From the NCBI RefSeq assembly GCF_900086725.1, contig NZ_LT574837.1, forward strand, positions 292,158 through 356,157: 64,000 bases of DNA. The letters are read 5' to 3'. The stretch comes from Bariatricus massiliensis. Lineage in GTDB: Bacteria > Bacillota > Clostridia > Lachnospirales > Lachnospiraceae. Under the pieces are notes generated by a model. That model saw nothing but the letters and a program-made list of their open reading frames with translations. It ran no database searches and was not told the origin of the DNA. Shown in pieces: positions 1 to 8,829 of this stretch (the stretch's first letter is position 1; every line of letters begins with the position of its first letter). The position numbers and the translations under genes were made by a program.

Positions 1-1306
1 CCTGTGGCTGCATAATATTAACAATTCCTTCAACAACTTCTTTTAATGAAATTTGTTCTGTTGTTAAAGTTAATTTCCCACTCTCGATTTTAGACATATC
101 TAAAACATCATTAATCAGCCCTAATAAATGTTTACTTGATAATGTAATTTTTCTAAGGCAGTTCTGTACCTGTTTCCGGTCATCTATGTGGGCTGTGGCA
201 ATGGCAGTCATGCCAACGATTGCATTCATGGGGGTACGGATGTCTTGGCTCATATTTGCTAAAAATTCGCTTTTGGCTTTGTTCGCTTCAAGAGCCGCCT
301 GCCGGGCTGTCTCCAATTCACGCACCTGAGAACGGGTTATGGAGAAATACCGAAGAAAAATCAAGGTCAGAATAATCAAAACAGAAGCACAGGATAATAG
401 TGTCATGAGTATACGCTGGCTGCTCAGATTATTTATGGCATCATCCAATATACTATAAGGCATTACAGATACTAAATACCACTCAGAATAGGGTAATAAG
501 ATACCGTATATTTGCCGTTCTTCGCCCTTTACTTCAAATGTCATAGCAAATTCCTGATGATTTTTTAGTGCGGCACCAAATTCTTTAATAGAATTATCAA
601 CAGATAACTCATTGGCCGTAGGATCAAGCTGTTTTTGTAGTTGTTCAAATAAATGCCACAACTCCGTATTAGGGTTCTGTATAACAAAACTACCGTCTGG
701 CCTGATAATATGATAATACATCAGCTGCCCATCGTCTTCTAAGGAAAGGAAATCAGTAATATATTCCAGAGGAACGGCTGCAATCAGGCCAGTGCTCCTA
801 TCTCCATTGTGCATCGGGTAAGCAGCATCAACGCCAAACAATACCACTTCATTTCCATCAGCATCAACGCCCACAGAGACTCGTTGCTCTCCTTGTAATA
901 ATGCTTCAACAAAAGGTTCCGGATTAAGTGGCTGTATGGATTGTCCATAAAGTGTCTGAAAATCCCCCTTGGCAGAACAAAGTGCTAAATAGTCAAAGCC
1001 CCTGGCCTGCGTTCTGTAAATAAGTTCTTCATATAGACTCTCCCTATCTTTGTTATCTGTTGGGACAACAGAAACAACGCCGCTGACCTGATCAAAACGT
1101 AATTTAATCACAGTTTCAAAATGTCTGGACATCTGTTCATTCATTCCGGACATATAAATATTCCCAATTTCATAAACAGTATTTTTACTTTTTCGGCTCA
1201 TATAGACTCCGAGCAGACTGAAAATAATAATACTGAAGATCAAAAGCCCAATGAAACTGCATATTAGAAAACGTGTTGTAGAATTCTTTTTTTTATTGTT
1301 TTCCAT
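1..1306 (-). CDS. Membrane hybrid-type sensor histidine kinase, C-terminus off the window
   Basis: The frame is open from ATG at 1306 to the window edge (435 codons seen), with GGAGG nine bases upstream inside the end of the preceding HPt gene. The protein has one N-terminal membrane helix (about residues 11-33), a large extracytoplasmic Cache-like sensor region (about 40-265), a second helix (about 280-300) and a HisKA segment from about 340. The H-box reads FLANMSQDIRTPMNAI: the residue that should be the phospho-accepting His is Gln354 (codon CAA at 245-247). The catalytic ATPase domain and any receiver domains are off the window. It is last in an operon with an HPt and a REC/HD-GYP/GGDEF protein, so a c-di-GMP relay is likely; the ligand is unknown. 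Confidence 0.85.
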   Translation of the reverse strand, partial: MENNKKKNSTTRFLICSFIGLLIFSIIIFSLLGVYMSRKSKNTVYEIGNIYMSGMNEQMSRHFETVIKLRFDQVSGVVSVVPTDNKDRESLYEELIYRTQARGFDYLALCSAKGDFQTLYGQSIQPLNPEPFVEALLQGEQRVSVGVDADGNEVVLFGVDAAYPMHNGDRSTGLIAAVPLEYITDFLSLEDDGQLMYYHIIRPDGSFVIQNPNTELWHLFEQLQKQLDPTANELSVDNSIKEFGAALKNHQEFAMTFEVKGEERQIYGILLPYSEWYLVSVMPYSILDDAINNLSSQRILMTLLSCASVLIILTLIFLRYFSITRSQVRELETARQAALEANKAKSEFLANMSQDIRTPMNAIVGMTAIATAHIDDRKQVQNCLRKITLSSKHLLGLINDVLDMSKIESGKLTLTTEQISLKEVVEGIVNIMQPQ

Positions 1307-1311
1307 TGATG

Positions 1312-1674
1312 TTATTCCTCCGTGGAACTTTTAAACTCGTTAATAGCATTGATTGTTTCATAGTAATCCATTGATAATCTCGGCATCATATCGCTTGCTG
1401 TATTCCAGTCGTTTTCTTTTAATGCTTTTGTTACCAAATTACTGCTCTCAAACAATCTGGTAAAAGCAAGATTTTGACAAATCCCTTTCAGTGTATGAAC
1501 GGCTCTCAGCGCTTCTTCATAATCCTTATTTCCCATAGACGTTTCAAACAAGTGAAAGCTTTTATCGTCCAAGAATTTGTAAACAAATTTTTGAACGATT
1601 TGTTCACGCCGCAGTCTGCCCAATACCTCATCAAAATCACCGCCAAATTTTATATAACAATCTTTTAGGTTCAT
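1312..1674 (-). CDS. HPt (histidine phosphotransfer) domain protein
   Basis: A small all-helical protein of 120 residues. The HPt signature AVHTLKGICQNL places the phospho-accepting His at about residue 60. Such proteins carry phosphate between a hybrid kinase and a response regulator in the cytoplasm. It lies between the regulator and the kinase, five bases before the kinase start, so the three are one operon. The start could be ATG 1674 (GGAGG ten bases upstream) or GTG 1680 (GGAGG four bases upstream); ATG is preferred on spacing. A stand-alone HPt fits a relay in which the kinase has its own receiver domain, which would be beyond the window edge. Confidence 0.85.
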   Translation of the reverse strand: MNLKDCYIKFGGDFDEVLGRLRREQIVQKFVYKFLDDKSFHLFETSMGNKDYEEALRAVHTLKGICQNLAFTRLFESSNLVTKALKENDWNTASDMMPRLSMDYYETINAINEFKSSTEE

Positions 1675-1693
1675 AATCACAATTCCTCCATTT

Positions 1694-3346
1694 TTAAATG
1701 TTGTCTGGTTTGCTTTCTTCCTCGTTTAGGAAACATATGCTTACTTGATTTTTTACTTTTTTTGATTGATACATCATATTGTCTGCCGCTTTGAAAAGTT
1801 CTTTTGTGTTCCCTATTCCATATACTCCGCCTATGCTTACAGACATATGTAGTTCGGGATATTCATCAATTATCAAACAATCGACGGAATGCCGGATCCG
1901 CTCCAGTTTTTTCTCAAATATATCTGCCGGTATACTGAAAAAGATAATTACAAATTCATCGCCACCATAACGGATAACAGCATCTGTTTTTCGTACACAG
2001 GATAAAACGCTTTGTGCAATTCTCTGCAATACGATATCGCCAACATCATGGCCGTAATTGTCATTGATATGCTTAAAATTATCTACATCGATTACCACCA
2101 TTGCCTGAATATCGTCTGCTCTTTGAAAATGCTCGTCATAATAACGGCGATTGTAGACACTAGTTAGGGAATCAATATATAGTAATTTTAGATGCCGCTG
2201 TTTGCGAGACAGGAAAGTGTATTTTTCATAGGAAAACAGCCTGTCGTAGTCGATTTTATTTCTTATATCCTGAATATTTTTCGTTTCTTGTTCAGGGGAG
2301 ACTTCCATAAGCTCACTTTCAAGAGTATCTGCAATTTCTTGTAAACACAGTAAAAGAGAAGGATTAAATGCACCGCATTGTCCTTCTAAAATCATTTTCA
2401 AAGCTTCTTCATGTGAATAAGCTTTCTTATAACATCGCTCACTGGTCAAGGCATCGTATACATCAGCCAATGCAACCACTTGAGCGGCTATGGGAATTTC
2501 CTCTCCCTTTAATCCATCCGGATAACCATTACCATCGTACCTTTCGTGATGCCACCGGCAAATCTCAGAAGCCACTTTGATAAGCGGAGCTTCCTGCTGC
2601 TCAATGGGTAGGTCTAACAGCATGTTGGCACCAACGACTGAGTGTGTTTTTATGACTTCAAATTCCTCTGCTGTTAGTCGTCCAGGTTTATTAAGTATTG
2701 CATCCGAGATTGAGATTTTCCCAATATCATGCAGCGCTGAAGCAGTGCTGATTAAAGAAATATCTGCTTTGGACAAATGGTATTGATCTGTAAGCCGAAC
2801 CAACTGTTTCAGCAAATATTTTGTGATCGTATTAACATGCAGTATATGTAGGCCGCTCTCTCCATTACGGAACTCCACAATATGAGATAAAATTGAGATC
2901 ATCAGTTTATTATTCTTTTCCTGCTCATGAAATTGTTCTGCAATAATTTTTTCAAGGCGCTGCTGCCTTGCATATAAAAACATCGTATTAGAAATGCGGC
3001 GCTGGACAATGGTCGAATCAAAAGGACGGCTAATGTAGTCAAAAGCCCCCAAGTCATAAGCTCGCTTTATATTCGCAGGAGAATCATCCGCAGAAATCAT
3101 AATAACAGCGAAGTTGTCATTCCAGTGGTATTTGTTTATGTAGGCTAATACTTCAAATCCGTTCATTTCAGGCATCATAATGTCCAGAAGCAGAAGGGAG
3201 AAATCTGTTCTTTGCTTTGAAAGAACAGAAATTGCTTCTACACCATTCTCAGCCTCAACTACCTCATATTGCTCCTCCAAAATATCCACTAAAAGAGCGC
3301 GATTCATTTCTGAATCGTCCACAATTAAAATTTTTTGTTTTTCCAT
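1694..3346 (-). CDS. Response regulator with HD-GYP and GGDEF domains (c-di-GMP turnover)
   Basis: The 550-residue protein has a receiver domain (acidic pair D10/D11, phospho-acceptor D55 in LLLLDIMMPE), an HD-GYP phosphodiesterase domain (HDIGK at 206-210, HHERYDGNGYP at 266-276) and a C-terminal diguanylate cyclase domain (GGDEF at 461-465). An RKTD inhibitory I-site at 452-455 lies the canonical five residues before GGDEF. Both active sites look intact, so it could make and break c-di-GMP, with the receiver choosing between them. ATG 3346 is used; an in-frame TTG at 3355 is closer to the AGGAAAG ribosome site and cannot be excluded. It is first in the operon with the HPt and kinase. Confidence 0.9.
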   Translation of the reverse strand: MEKQKILIVDDSEMNRALLVDILEEQYEVVEAENGVEAISVLSKQRTDFSLLLLDIMMPEMNGFEVLAYINKYHWNDNFAVIMISADDSPANIKRAYDLGAFDYISRPFDSTIVQRRISNTMFLYARQQRLEKIIAEQFHEQEKNNKLMISILSHIVEFRNGESGLHILHVNTITKYLLKQLVRLTDQYHLSKADISLISTASALHDIGKISISDAILNKPGRLTAEEFEVIKTHSVVGANMLLDLPIEQQEAPLIKVASEICRWHHERYDGNGYPDGLKGEEIPIAAQVVALADVYDALTSERCYKKAYSHEEALKMILEGQCGAFNPSLLLCLQEIADTLESELMEVSPEQETKNIQDIRNKIDYDRLFSYEKYTFLSRKQRHLKLLYIDSLTSVYNRRYYDEHFQRADDIQAMVVIDVDNFKHINDNYGHDVGDIVLQRIAQSVLSCVRKTDAVIRYGGDEFVIIFFSIPADIFEKKLERIRHSVDCLIIDEYPELHMSVSIGGVYGIGNTKELFKAADNMMYQSKKVKNQVSICFLNEEESKPDNI

Positions 3347-3382
3347 GATATTCAAACTCTTTCCTAATAATTATACAGTTTT

Positions 3383-3411
3383 ATTATATATTTTATCCCA
3401 TATGCTAACAA
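3383..3411 (-). promoter_or_regulatory. Sigma-A-type promoter of the kinase/HPt/regulator operon
   Basis: On the minus strand TTGTTA (3406-3411) and a perfect TATAAT (3383-3388) are separated by 17 bases. The -10 box is about 37 bases before the start of the regulator gene. Confidence 0.65.
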
Positions 3412-3431
3412 TAGCCATATTGGTAAGGTAT

Positions 3432-3445
3432 GCAAATAGGTTTGC
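3432..3445. promoter_or_regulatory. Candidate operator between divergent operons
   Basis: The palindrome GCAAATAGGTTTGC (five-base arms, four-base centre) lies between the two divergent promoters, upstream of both. The obvious candidate binder is the GntR-type regulator encoded just downstream; this is inference from position. Confidence 0.4.
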
Positions 3446-3456
3446 GTTTTTTGATG

Positions 3457-3485
3457 CTGACAAAATGGGTTCATTATGATATAAT
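3457..3485 (+). promoter_or_regulatory. Promoter of the double-wHTH GntR regulator
   Basis: CTGACA (3457-3462) and TATAAT (3480-3485) are separated by 17 bases. The start codon at 3507 is preceded by AGGAG. Confidence 0.6.
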
Positions 3486-3506
3486 CAGGCAGATAGGAGA
3501 CTAGTA

Positions 3507-4970
3507 ATGAAACCACAAGAAACAAAATTTTCATTTGTATATAACGAAATTAAGCAGAGTATTTTAGATGGGCAGATACTTCATGGAAATACCTTGCCAT
3601 CTTCAAGAATGTACTGCGAACAATTCCATGTTAGCAGATATACGATTAACCGCGTTTTTGACGCATTGAGGGAAGAAGGATTAATTGATATTCAGCCTCG
3701 TCTTGCACCGACTGTTGTTTCAACAAAAGATATTTGTAATTCCTCAAACACTGTTTTTGAGATTTTAAAACAAAAGGAAGAGATTTTACAGGTATATCAA
3801 ACTTTTGCTCTAATACTTCCTTCACTTTTAGTTTTTGCATTGCAGGGATGTGATGTGGAGGTACTGCCTCACTATAAACAGGCGGTGAAAGCATTGCGTT
3901 TAGGATATACCGCTGGTGGATGGCGTCCTCCCTCTAAATTAGGATATGATATATTAAGAATAGGCGGTAATCCCCTATTCAGCGAACTCTATTCTACGTT
4001 TGGCCTTTATAATAAACTTTCATTTTTTACAGAAGAGTGCACTTATTTCTCTAAGCATTTTTTACAGGAAGCTGTATCTGTAGCCAAGGTCATTCCAGAT
4101 ATTTTAAAAGGCGATGATCCACTCATAATGTACAACCTGCTCTCAGATATGTATCAGAAACTTACGGATTTCATTGAAAATACGTTAAATCATCTGTCAG
4201 AGGACACCCCCAAATGCCCTTCACAAACTGGTTTGAAGTTTTCGTGGAATCCCATGCGTGGTCAAGATTATTGTTACTCAAAAATTGTTGATGACCTGAA
4301 TCTAAAAATCGGCCTTGGAGAATATTCTGTTGGAATGTTTCTTCCATATGAAAAGCAACTGGCCAGCCAGTATGATGTTTCTATATCGACGGTCAGAAAG
4401 GCTTTGTCAGAACTTGAACAAAGAGGTTTCGTAAAGACATTAAACGGTAAAGGTACTATAGTTATTGAACCCGATAGTACTAAACTTCATCAGCTGGCTC
4501 TTAATTCCGGATATGTAGAAAAATCACTACGTTACCTTCATGCCCTGCAGCTAATGGTGCTAATTATTCGCCCAGCTGCTTTAGCTGCAGCTTCACAGTT
4601 TGCTGGTGAAGAACTGTGCGAGTTGGCGGATAGATTTACTTCTTCTGACTCTGTTTATTTGGCAGATATTTTGGAAGCCATAATGAAACACACCACGTTA
4701 GAACCTTTATATGTTATATTATCTGAAACCAATCATCTCCTTGAATGGGGGCACCATTTTGCTTATTATCCATCTAAGAAACATACACTTTCACATCTCA
4801 ACAAGCAAGTCATTCTTGCGCTTCAACAGTTGAGGAAAGGTAATGCAGACTCCTTTGCGGATGGCATAGCAGAGTGTTATCGTTACAATTTGGTTCGTAT
4901 GAAGAAGCATATGGTAGAAAAATATAGATTTCGTAATGTAGCTAATATTCGAGTTCCAGAAAAATACTAG
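3507..4970 (+). CDS. GntR-family regulator with two winged-helix domains
   Basis: The 487-residue protein carries two GntR-type winged helices. The first (about residues 8-75) includes LPSSRMYCEQFHVSRYTINR and the second (about 255-325) includes LPYEKQLASQYDVSISTVRK. The part between and after them is helical and has no effector domain that I recognise; it is not a UTRA or aminotransferase (MocR) domain. Two DNA-binding units in one chain suggest binding to a long or paired operator. It is transcribed away from the c-di-GMP operon and probably controls it, itself, or both. The start is ATG 3507 with AGGAG eight bases before it. Confidence 0.85.
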   Translation: MKPQETKFSFVYNEIKQSILDGQILHGNTLPSSRMYCEQFHVSRYTINRVFDALREEGLIDIQPRLAPTVVSTKDICNSSNTVFEILKQKEEILQVYQTFALILPSLLVFALQGCDVEVLPHYKQAVKALRLGYTAGGWRPPSKLGYDILRIGGNPLFSELYSTFGLYNKLSFFTEECTYFSKHFLQEAVSVAKVIPDILKGDDPLIMYNLLSDMYQKLTDFIENTLNHLSEDTPKCPSQTGLKFSWNPMRGQDYCYSKIVDDLNLKIGLGEYSVGMFLPYEKQLASQYDVSISTVRKALSELEQRGFVKTLNGKGTIVIEPDSTKLHQLALNSGYVEKSLRYLHALQLMVLIIRPAALAAASQFAGEELCELADRFTSSDSVYLADILEAIMKHTTLEPLYVILSETNHLLEWGHHFAYYPSKKHTLSHLNKQVILALQQLRKGNADSFADGIAECYRYNLVRMKKHMVEKYRFRNVANIRVPEKY

Positions 4971-4977
4971 CCTGAAT

Positions 4978-5020
4978 AAGACCAGTAGGGCAAGAATATC
5001 TTGTTTCTGCTGGTCTTTCC
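4978..5020 (+). terminator. Rho-independent terminator of the GntR regulator
   Basis: AAGACCAG (4978-4985) pairs with CTGGTCTT (5010-5017), followed by a short T-rich tract. It lies a few bases after the stop codon. Confidence 0.65.
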
Positions 5021-5145
5021 CATTTTATCCCAGAATCTTCTGCCATTCTACACTTATGAGTTCTGAAAGGGTAAAGCCGACCGTATGGCCTTATCCCTCC
5101 AAAGCGGATTCGTTGTGCTAACAGCAGACTGCATTTTGTAATACT

Positions 5146-6843
5146 TCAAAATCTTTGCAAGGCTTCAAAAGCGCCGTATAGATTTAAGATTCCATACCCC
5201 CAGGAACGGTTAGGATACAGTTCATTATTGCTTCTGTCAGCCCCTCGGATAAGAAGTTGCTTAATTTCTAAACTGCTCATGGCAGGCCAATTTCCCCTTA
5301 CAATGCCCCACTCCAAGATCAATGCTGCTGCCCCAGCTGTCACTGAAGCAGCCATGCTGGTTCCGGTCATAAACACAGAACGGTTTCCCGGACCTATCGT
5401 TTTCACGTCTACCCCCGGAGCTATAAGATCTGGTTTGATCCTTCCTCTTCTTGTGAAGCCTCGGCTGGAACTAATATAAAGACTTTTATTCTGCACATGA
5501 TAAGCCCCCACTGTAATAGGAATCTCTGCATTTGAGGGTTCGGTCAGAGTAATATCTGGATTTGAACTTAAAAATCTTGTACCTTCCGCTATAAACCCAG
5601 TTACGGGCATCCAAATATTATAAATCCTACTGAGCACGTTAGTTCCATAGACCCGCAGACGCCAAATCCCCGGTATAGGAAAGAACATGCGGATTACAAT
5701 GAGTTGATCTCCACTCTGAGCTTCCAATGGCTGGAAATCAATATATATGATTGTCCTTTCAAATATAAAATCAAACCGCTGACTTCCGCTTCTAGCAGAG
5801 GGTCGGGGTACCATTTCTCCTGTCGGGGAGATTAAAGAAACAGACAGCACATCCGGTGTGCTTCCCCAGAGTTCCATTGTAAGCCCATATTCCCCTTCTG
5901 CCACTCGAAATTCTACATCTTCATATTCCTGCCCCTCTTTCAGAATCCCATAAAAATGATGCCCTTGATTTGCCTCATTGCCTCCTGCCACTACAATACA
6001 ACGCCCCACACGAGAGCCAATGGCGTTGATATAAGAAGCAAGGGGAGAAGTCCCTTCATGTCCTCCCATATTAGTTCCCAAGCCAATACAGACTACAAGG
6101 GGTTTTCTTTCTCGCAATGCCAGTTCATGAAGATACCGGAGTCCCAGCATAATATCATTTTCTTGATAAGCAACCACATCCGTTTTTACACCGAAATATT
6201 GTTTCAGATACCCTTTCGCAGGCTTCAACTTCACAACTGCAATATCTGCTAGCGGGGCTGCACCAATCCAACCAGTTTCTTTATCCCGGCTTCCAGCGGC
6301 TATAGCAGCCATCTGTGTTCCATGTCCTATTTCATCCCTGCTGGGAACAATTGAAAAAGGAATGTCGCTCTCTAACGCTTGATTGATGATCTCCCGTCCA
6401 TAAATACTGCCATAGTCAATTCCATCCGGTGTGTTTCCCGTCTGAATAGACTGATCCCAGATTTCTATAATCCGGCTCTTTCCTACCGAGTTTTGAAAAC
6501 AGGAGTTGGTATAGTCAATTCCCGTATCCAAAAAGCCCAAAATCACACCCGCTCCTTGTAGCTGCAATACTGGATGCTTTTGTATTTGCAGTATACGTGA
6601 ATCTACCAGACTTTCATTTTCCAACAAACCATATAGTTTTGGAAATACTTCATATTCATAATCAGTTCTGGATCTTGTTTCCAAATATTCTCTGGAAACA
6701 TAATATACATCATAATAATCATTTATCATCTGAAAACACACTTCCGGAAAAAAACTTTCCAAGCCATTGGGACTCCAGCTGGACTTCCATAAAAAATCAG
6801 CATATTTGTCTGAGACAATTTTCTCTCTGCAGCTTTCCATCAT
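5146..6843 (-). CDS. S8-family subtilisin-like serine protease (Csp-like)
   Basis: The 565-residue protein has the complete subtilase triad: Asp106 in GFLDTGIDY, His174 in EIGHGTQMAA and the Ser in MTGTSMAAS near the C-terminus. A long insertion of beta-rich sequence separates His and Ser, as in the CspA/B/C-like and bifunctional S8 peptidases of Clostridia. No signal peptide is seen, so a cytoplasmic, forespore or spore-associated role is possible; Csp proteases process germination enzymes, but no partner is encoded here, so that role is only a guess. The start at 6843 is chosen because GGAG is seven bases upstream; ATG 6849 is too close to it. Confidence 0.85.
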   Translation of the reverse strand: MMESCREKIVSDKYADFLWKSSWSPNGLESFFPEVCFQMINDYYDVYYVSREYLETRSRTDYEYEVFPKLYGLLENESLVDSRILQIQKHPVLQLQGAGVILGFLDTGIDYTNSCFQNSVGKSRIIEIWDQSIQTGNTPDGIDYGSIYGREIINQALESDIPFSIVPSRDEIGHGTQMAAIAAGSRDKETGWIGAAPLADIAVVKLKPAKGYLKQYFGVKTDVVAYQENDIMLGLRYLHELALRERKPLVVCIGLGTNMGGHEGTSPLASYINAIGSRVGRCIVVAGGNEANQGHHFYGILKEGQEYEDVEFRVAEGEYGLTMELWGSTPDVLSVSLISPTGEMVPRPSARSGSQRFDFIFERTIIYIDFQPLEAQSGDQLIVIRMFFPIPGIWRLRVYGTNVLSRIYNIWMPVTGFIAEGTRFLSSNPDITLTEPSNAEIPITVGAYHVQNKSLYISSSRGFTRRGRIKPDLIAPGVDVKTIGPGNRSVFMTGTSMAASVTAGAAALILEWGIVRGNWPAMSSLEIKQLLIRGADRSNNELYPNRSWGYGILNLYGAFEALQRF

Positions 6844-7002
6844 TCCCATACTCCGACAATATTTGTTATAATATATGTAACTTTTATGGCTTTGTGTAAA
6901 CTAACAGATATTTTATCATAGTTGTAAAACAAATCCTCCTGAAAAAGAAACATAGAGGCTATCAAATTCCTCAAAGAGAAAAAGCATTCGTGAATTTCAT
7001 TA

Positions 7003-7309
7003 TTATTGAAATAAACCGTTGTTTTTGAATACTGTCTGCACATAGTCGGAACATTGTGGCATAAGAAACTCTGCCTCCGTAAGTTCACGACTTCCTACAA
7101 CCACAAGAGCGATAAAATAGCCTTGCATCGGATAGCGCGTACAAAGAGACTTTCCACCTTTTTATTCTTAATATTCCAGCCTGCCTGCTCCGATAGGTGG
7201 ACTGGATATGGTTATTAAAATCTGTCCATAACGGATTGTTAATGTATTCCGTGACTTGCTCCAGTGATGGAGGTTGTTCATTTGAATATAGCGCATTCCA
7301 ATCCATCAT
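7003..7309 (-). pseudogene. DUF3788 family protein, broken by two frameshifts
   Basis: From ATG 7309, after a good TAAGGAGG site, the frame reads MMDWNALYSNEQPPSLEQVT and continues to about TYRS, the usual start of a DUF3788 protein. The match then moves to another frame (EQAGWNIKNKK) and then to a third (GGKSLCTRYPMQGYFIALVV and on), which stops at 7003. Restoring two single-base shifts gives one continuous DUF3788-like chain of about 102 residues, shorter than the roughly 135 I expect, so the C-terminus also seems lost. The function of DUF3788 is unknown. It sits just after the AraC/GyrI-like regulator, probably as its former operon partner. Confidence 0.8.
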
Positions 7310-7319
7310 AAATTCCTCC

Positions 7320-8249
7320 TTAGCTTTTATTTTTCAGCGGCAAGGGCTTAACCCAAATTTCCATGTAGGCCATGTCCTCCGCATCTCTGTAATACTTCTC
7401 TGCAGAGAAGGGCTCTGTGGTCAGGCTGTGGTGCTGCAACCATGTACCAAAAAGGTACTTGCTGGCCTGATCCAAAGCTACCGTCACCAAATCCTCAAAA
7501 TTTTCTGCTTCAACTCTGCAAACGATGTATTCTCCTGCCGAGAGTTCTCTCTTAACAAAACCATCTTGCAGCCGGTCCGGAATATTTTGAACAAGGCCGC
7601 CTGCAAAATAAGTGAAAAGGTTTTGTGCAGTACCTTCCGCATGGGACATTCCCATTTCAACAGTAGTATTAAGATTGGCTGCGATTGAAGCCTTCTCCAT
7701 GTGATAACGCTTCCAAAGCTGTCCTGGCACGTCTACACCTGTGCTTTCACCAACCGGCATTTGTTCAGAAATGCAAACCTCTGTTTCCAATCCGAAATAA
7801 ATTTCCGGTTTTTCCAATGTCTTTCTCTTAATCTCCAAGACGATATTTCCTACCACCAGCGGAACACCTTCGTCTATTAAAACATAATTCATGGAAACTT
7901 CCGGCTTATCGAATGTATTGAGCATTGGTAAATCCCTCCTGTAGCTTTCAGGCGTAATCCCATACGTTTCCTTGAAAGCCCGTGTAAAATTCGCATGGCT
8001 TGAAAAGCCATATTCCAAGGCAACGTCAAGAATCCTCTGGTCGGTACTTTTCAGATTTTCAATAACCTTTGCCAGACGGCGGAGCTTCACATATTCCTGA
8101 ACCGGTTTATTTACCAGCCGCTTGAACAAGCGCTGAAAATAAAAGGGGGACAGACCGACAGTATTTGCCAGTTCTTCCGTTGAAATTTCTTTTGTCAAGT
8201 GTTCCTCGATAAAAGTCAAGGATTGTTCGATTGCTTCATATGCGTGCAT
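7320..8249 (-). CDS. AraC-family regulator with GyrI-like effector-binding domain
   Basis: The 309-residue protein starts with a double helix-turn-helix AraC domain (residues 1-105; ISTEELANTVGLSPFYFQRL and ILDVALEYGFSSHANFTRAF). The C-terminal half (about 125-305) looks like a GyrI/effector-binding domain, including EIKRKTLEKPEIYFGLE and a CRVEAENFEDL stretch. This Rob/BmrR-like layout usually senses small hydrophobic ligands or drugs and activates nearby genes. It is preceded by TAGGAGG and followed ten bases later by the broken DUF3788 gene. The ligand and targets cannot be told from the sequence. Confidence 0.88.
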   Translation of the reverse strand: MHAYEAIEQSLTFIEEHLTKEISTEELANTVGLSPFYFQRLFKRLVNKPVQEYVKLRRLAKVIENLKSTDQRILDVALEYGFSSHANFTRAFKETYGITPESYRRDLPMLNTFDKPEVSMNYVLIDEGVPLVVGNIVLEIKRKTLEKPEIYFGLETEVCISEQMPVGESTGVDVPGQLWKRYHMEKASIAANLNTTVEMGMSHAEGTAQNLFTYFAGGLVQNIPDRLQDGFVKRELSAGEYIVCRVEAENFEDLVTVALDQASKYLFGTWLQHHSLTTEPFSAEKYYRDAEDMAYMEIWVKPLPLKNKS

Positions 8250-8486
8250 TGCGGCACCTCCTATATTTGATGTTCAAATTATATCATTTTATTTTTTGCC
8301 AGGCTTTTCACGCAATGCGCTTTTTGATTAAGAAAATGCACTTTATAAAACAGAGACATAGAATAAGGGCTGCTGAACGACGGCTTTGAAAACAGAGCCG
8401 CCGCCAGCAAAATGTAATATGAGTGTAGGAAAGGAGCTGCCCAACAGCGTTTTTCTTTTTTGCCGCTGGACAGATATAATAGTTTA

Positions 8487-8829
8487 TTAGCTATTACAGC
8501 AATAGACTTTAATTGCTTCACCAAAAATTCCGCAACATTCCATGTGGCAAATCTATTGATATACTCGACAAATCGTTCATCTGTTTGATAGAGTTCGCCC
8601 AGATACATCAGCATAATAATGCCTTGATCTCTTTTAGTGAAAACCCCACTTCACGGTAAAATAGAATTTGTTGTAACTTCTCTAAATCGTTTTCAGAATA
8701 TAAACGATATTTTGTCTTATCTGCTTTGGCAGGTTCCAGCAGACTGATTTCATCATAGTAATGCAAAGCACGTATCGTAATGCCGGTCAGCTTTGCTACC
8801 TCGTGAATCATCATTTTTTTAGGATTCAT
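8487..8829 (-). pseudogene. TipA-like MerR regulator with internal deletion and frameshift
   Basis: The first 73 codons encode an intact MerR winged helix (VAKLTGITIRALHYYDEISL, then YRLYSENDLEKLQQILFYRE) ending in a stop after KEIKALLC at 8608. In another frame directly downstream is the end of a TipAS drug-binding domain (YLGELYQTDERFVEYINRF, then VAEFLV). A further shift gives EAIKVYC and a stop at 8487. Together these are the two ends of a TipA-like regulator of about 250 residues, with most of the linker and TipAS region deleted. The start overlaps the end of the DUF2268 gene by 11 bases. The winged helix may still be made as a short protein. Confidence 0.8.

Noticed and set aside
6840..7088. 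An 82-codon minus-strand frame after the DUF3788 pseudogene
   Set aside because: It overlaps the pseudogene end in another frame and has neither a ribosome site nor a protein-like composition.
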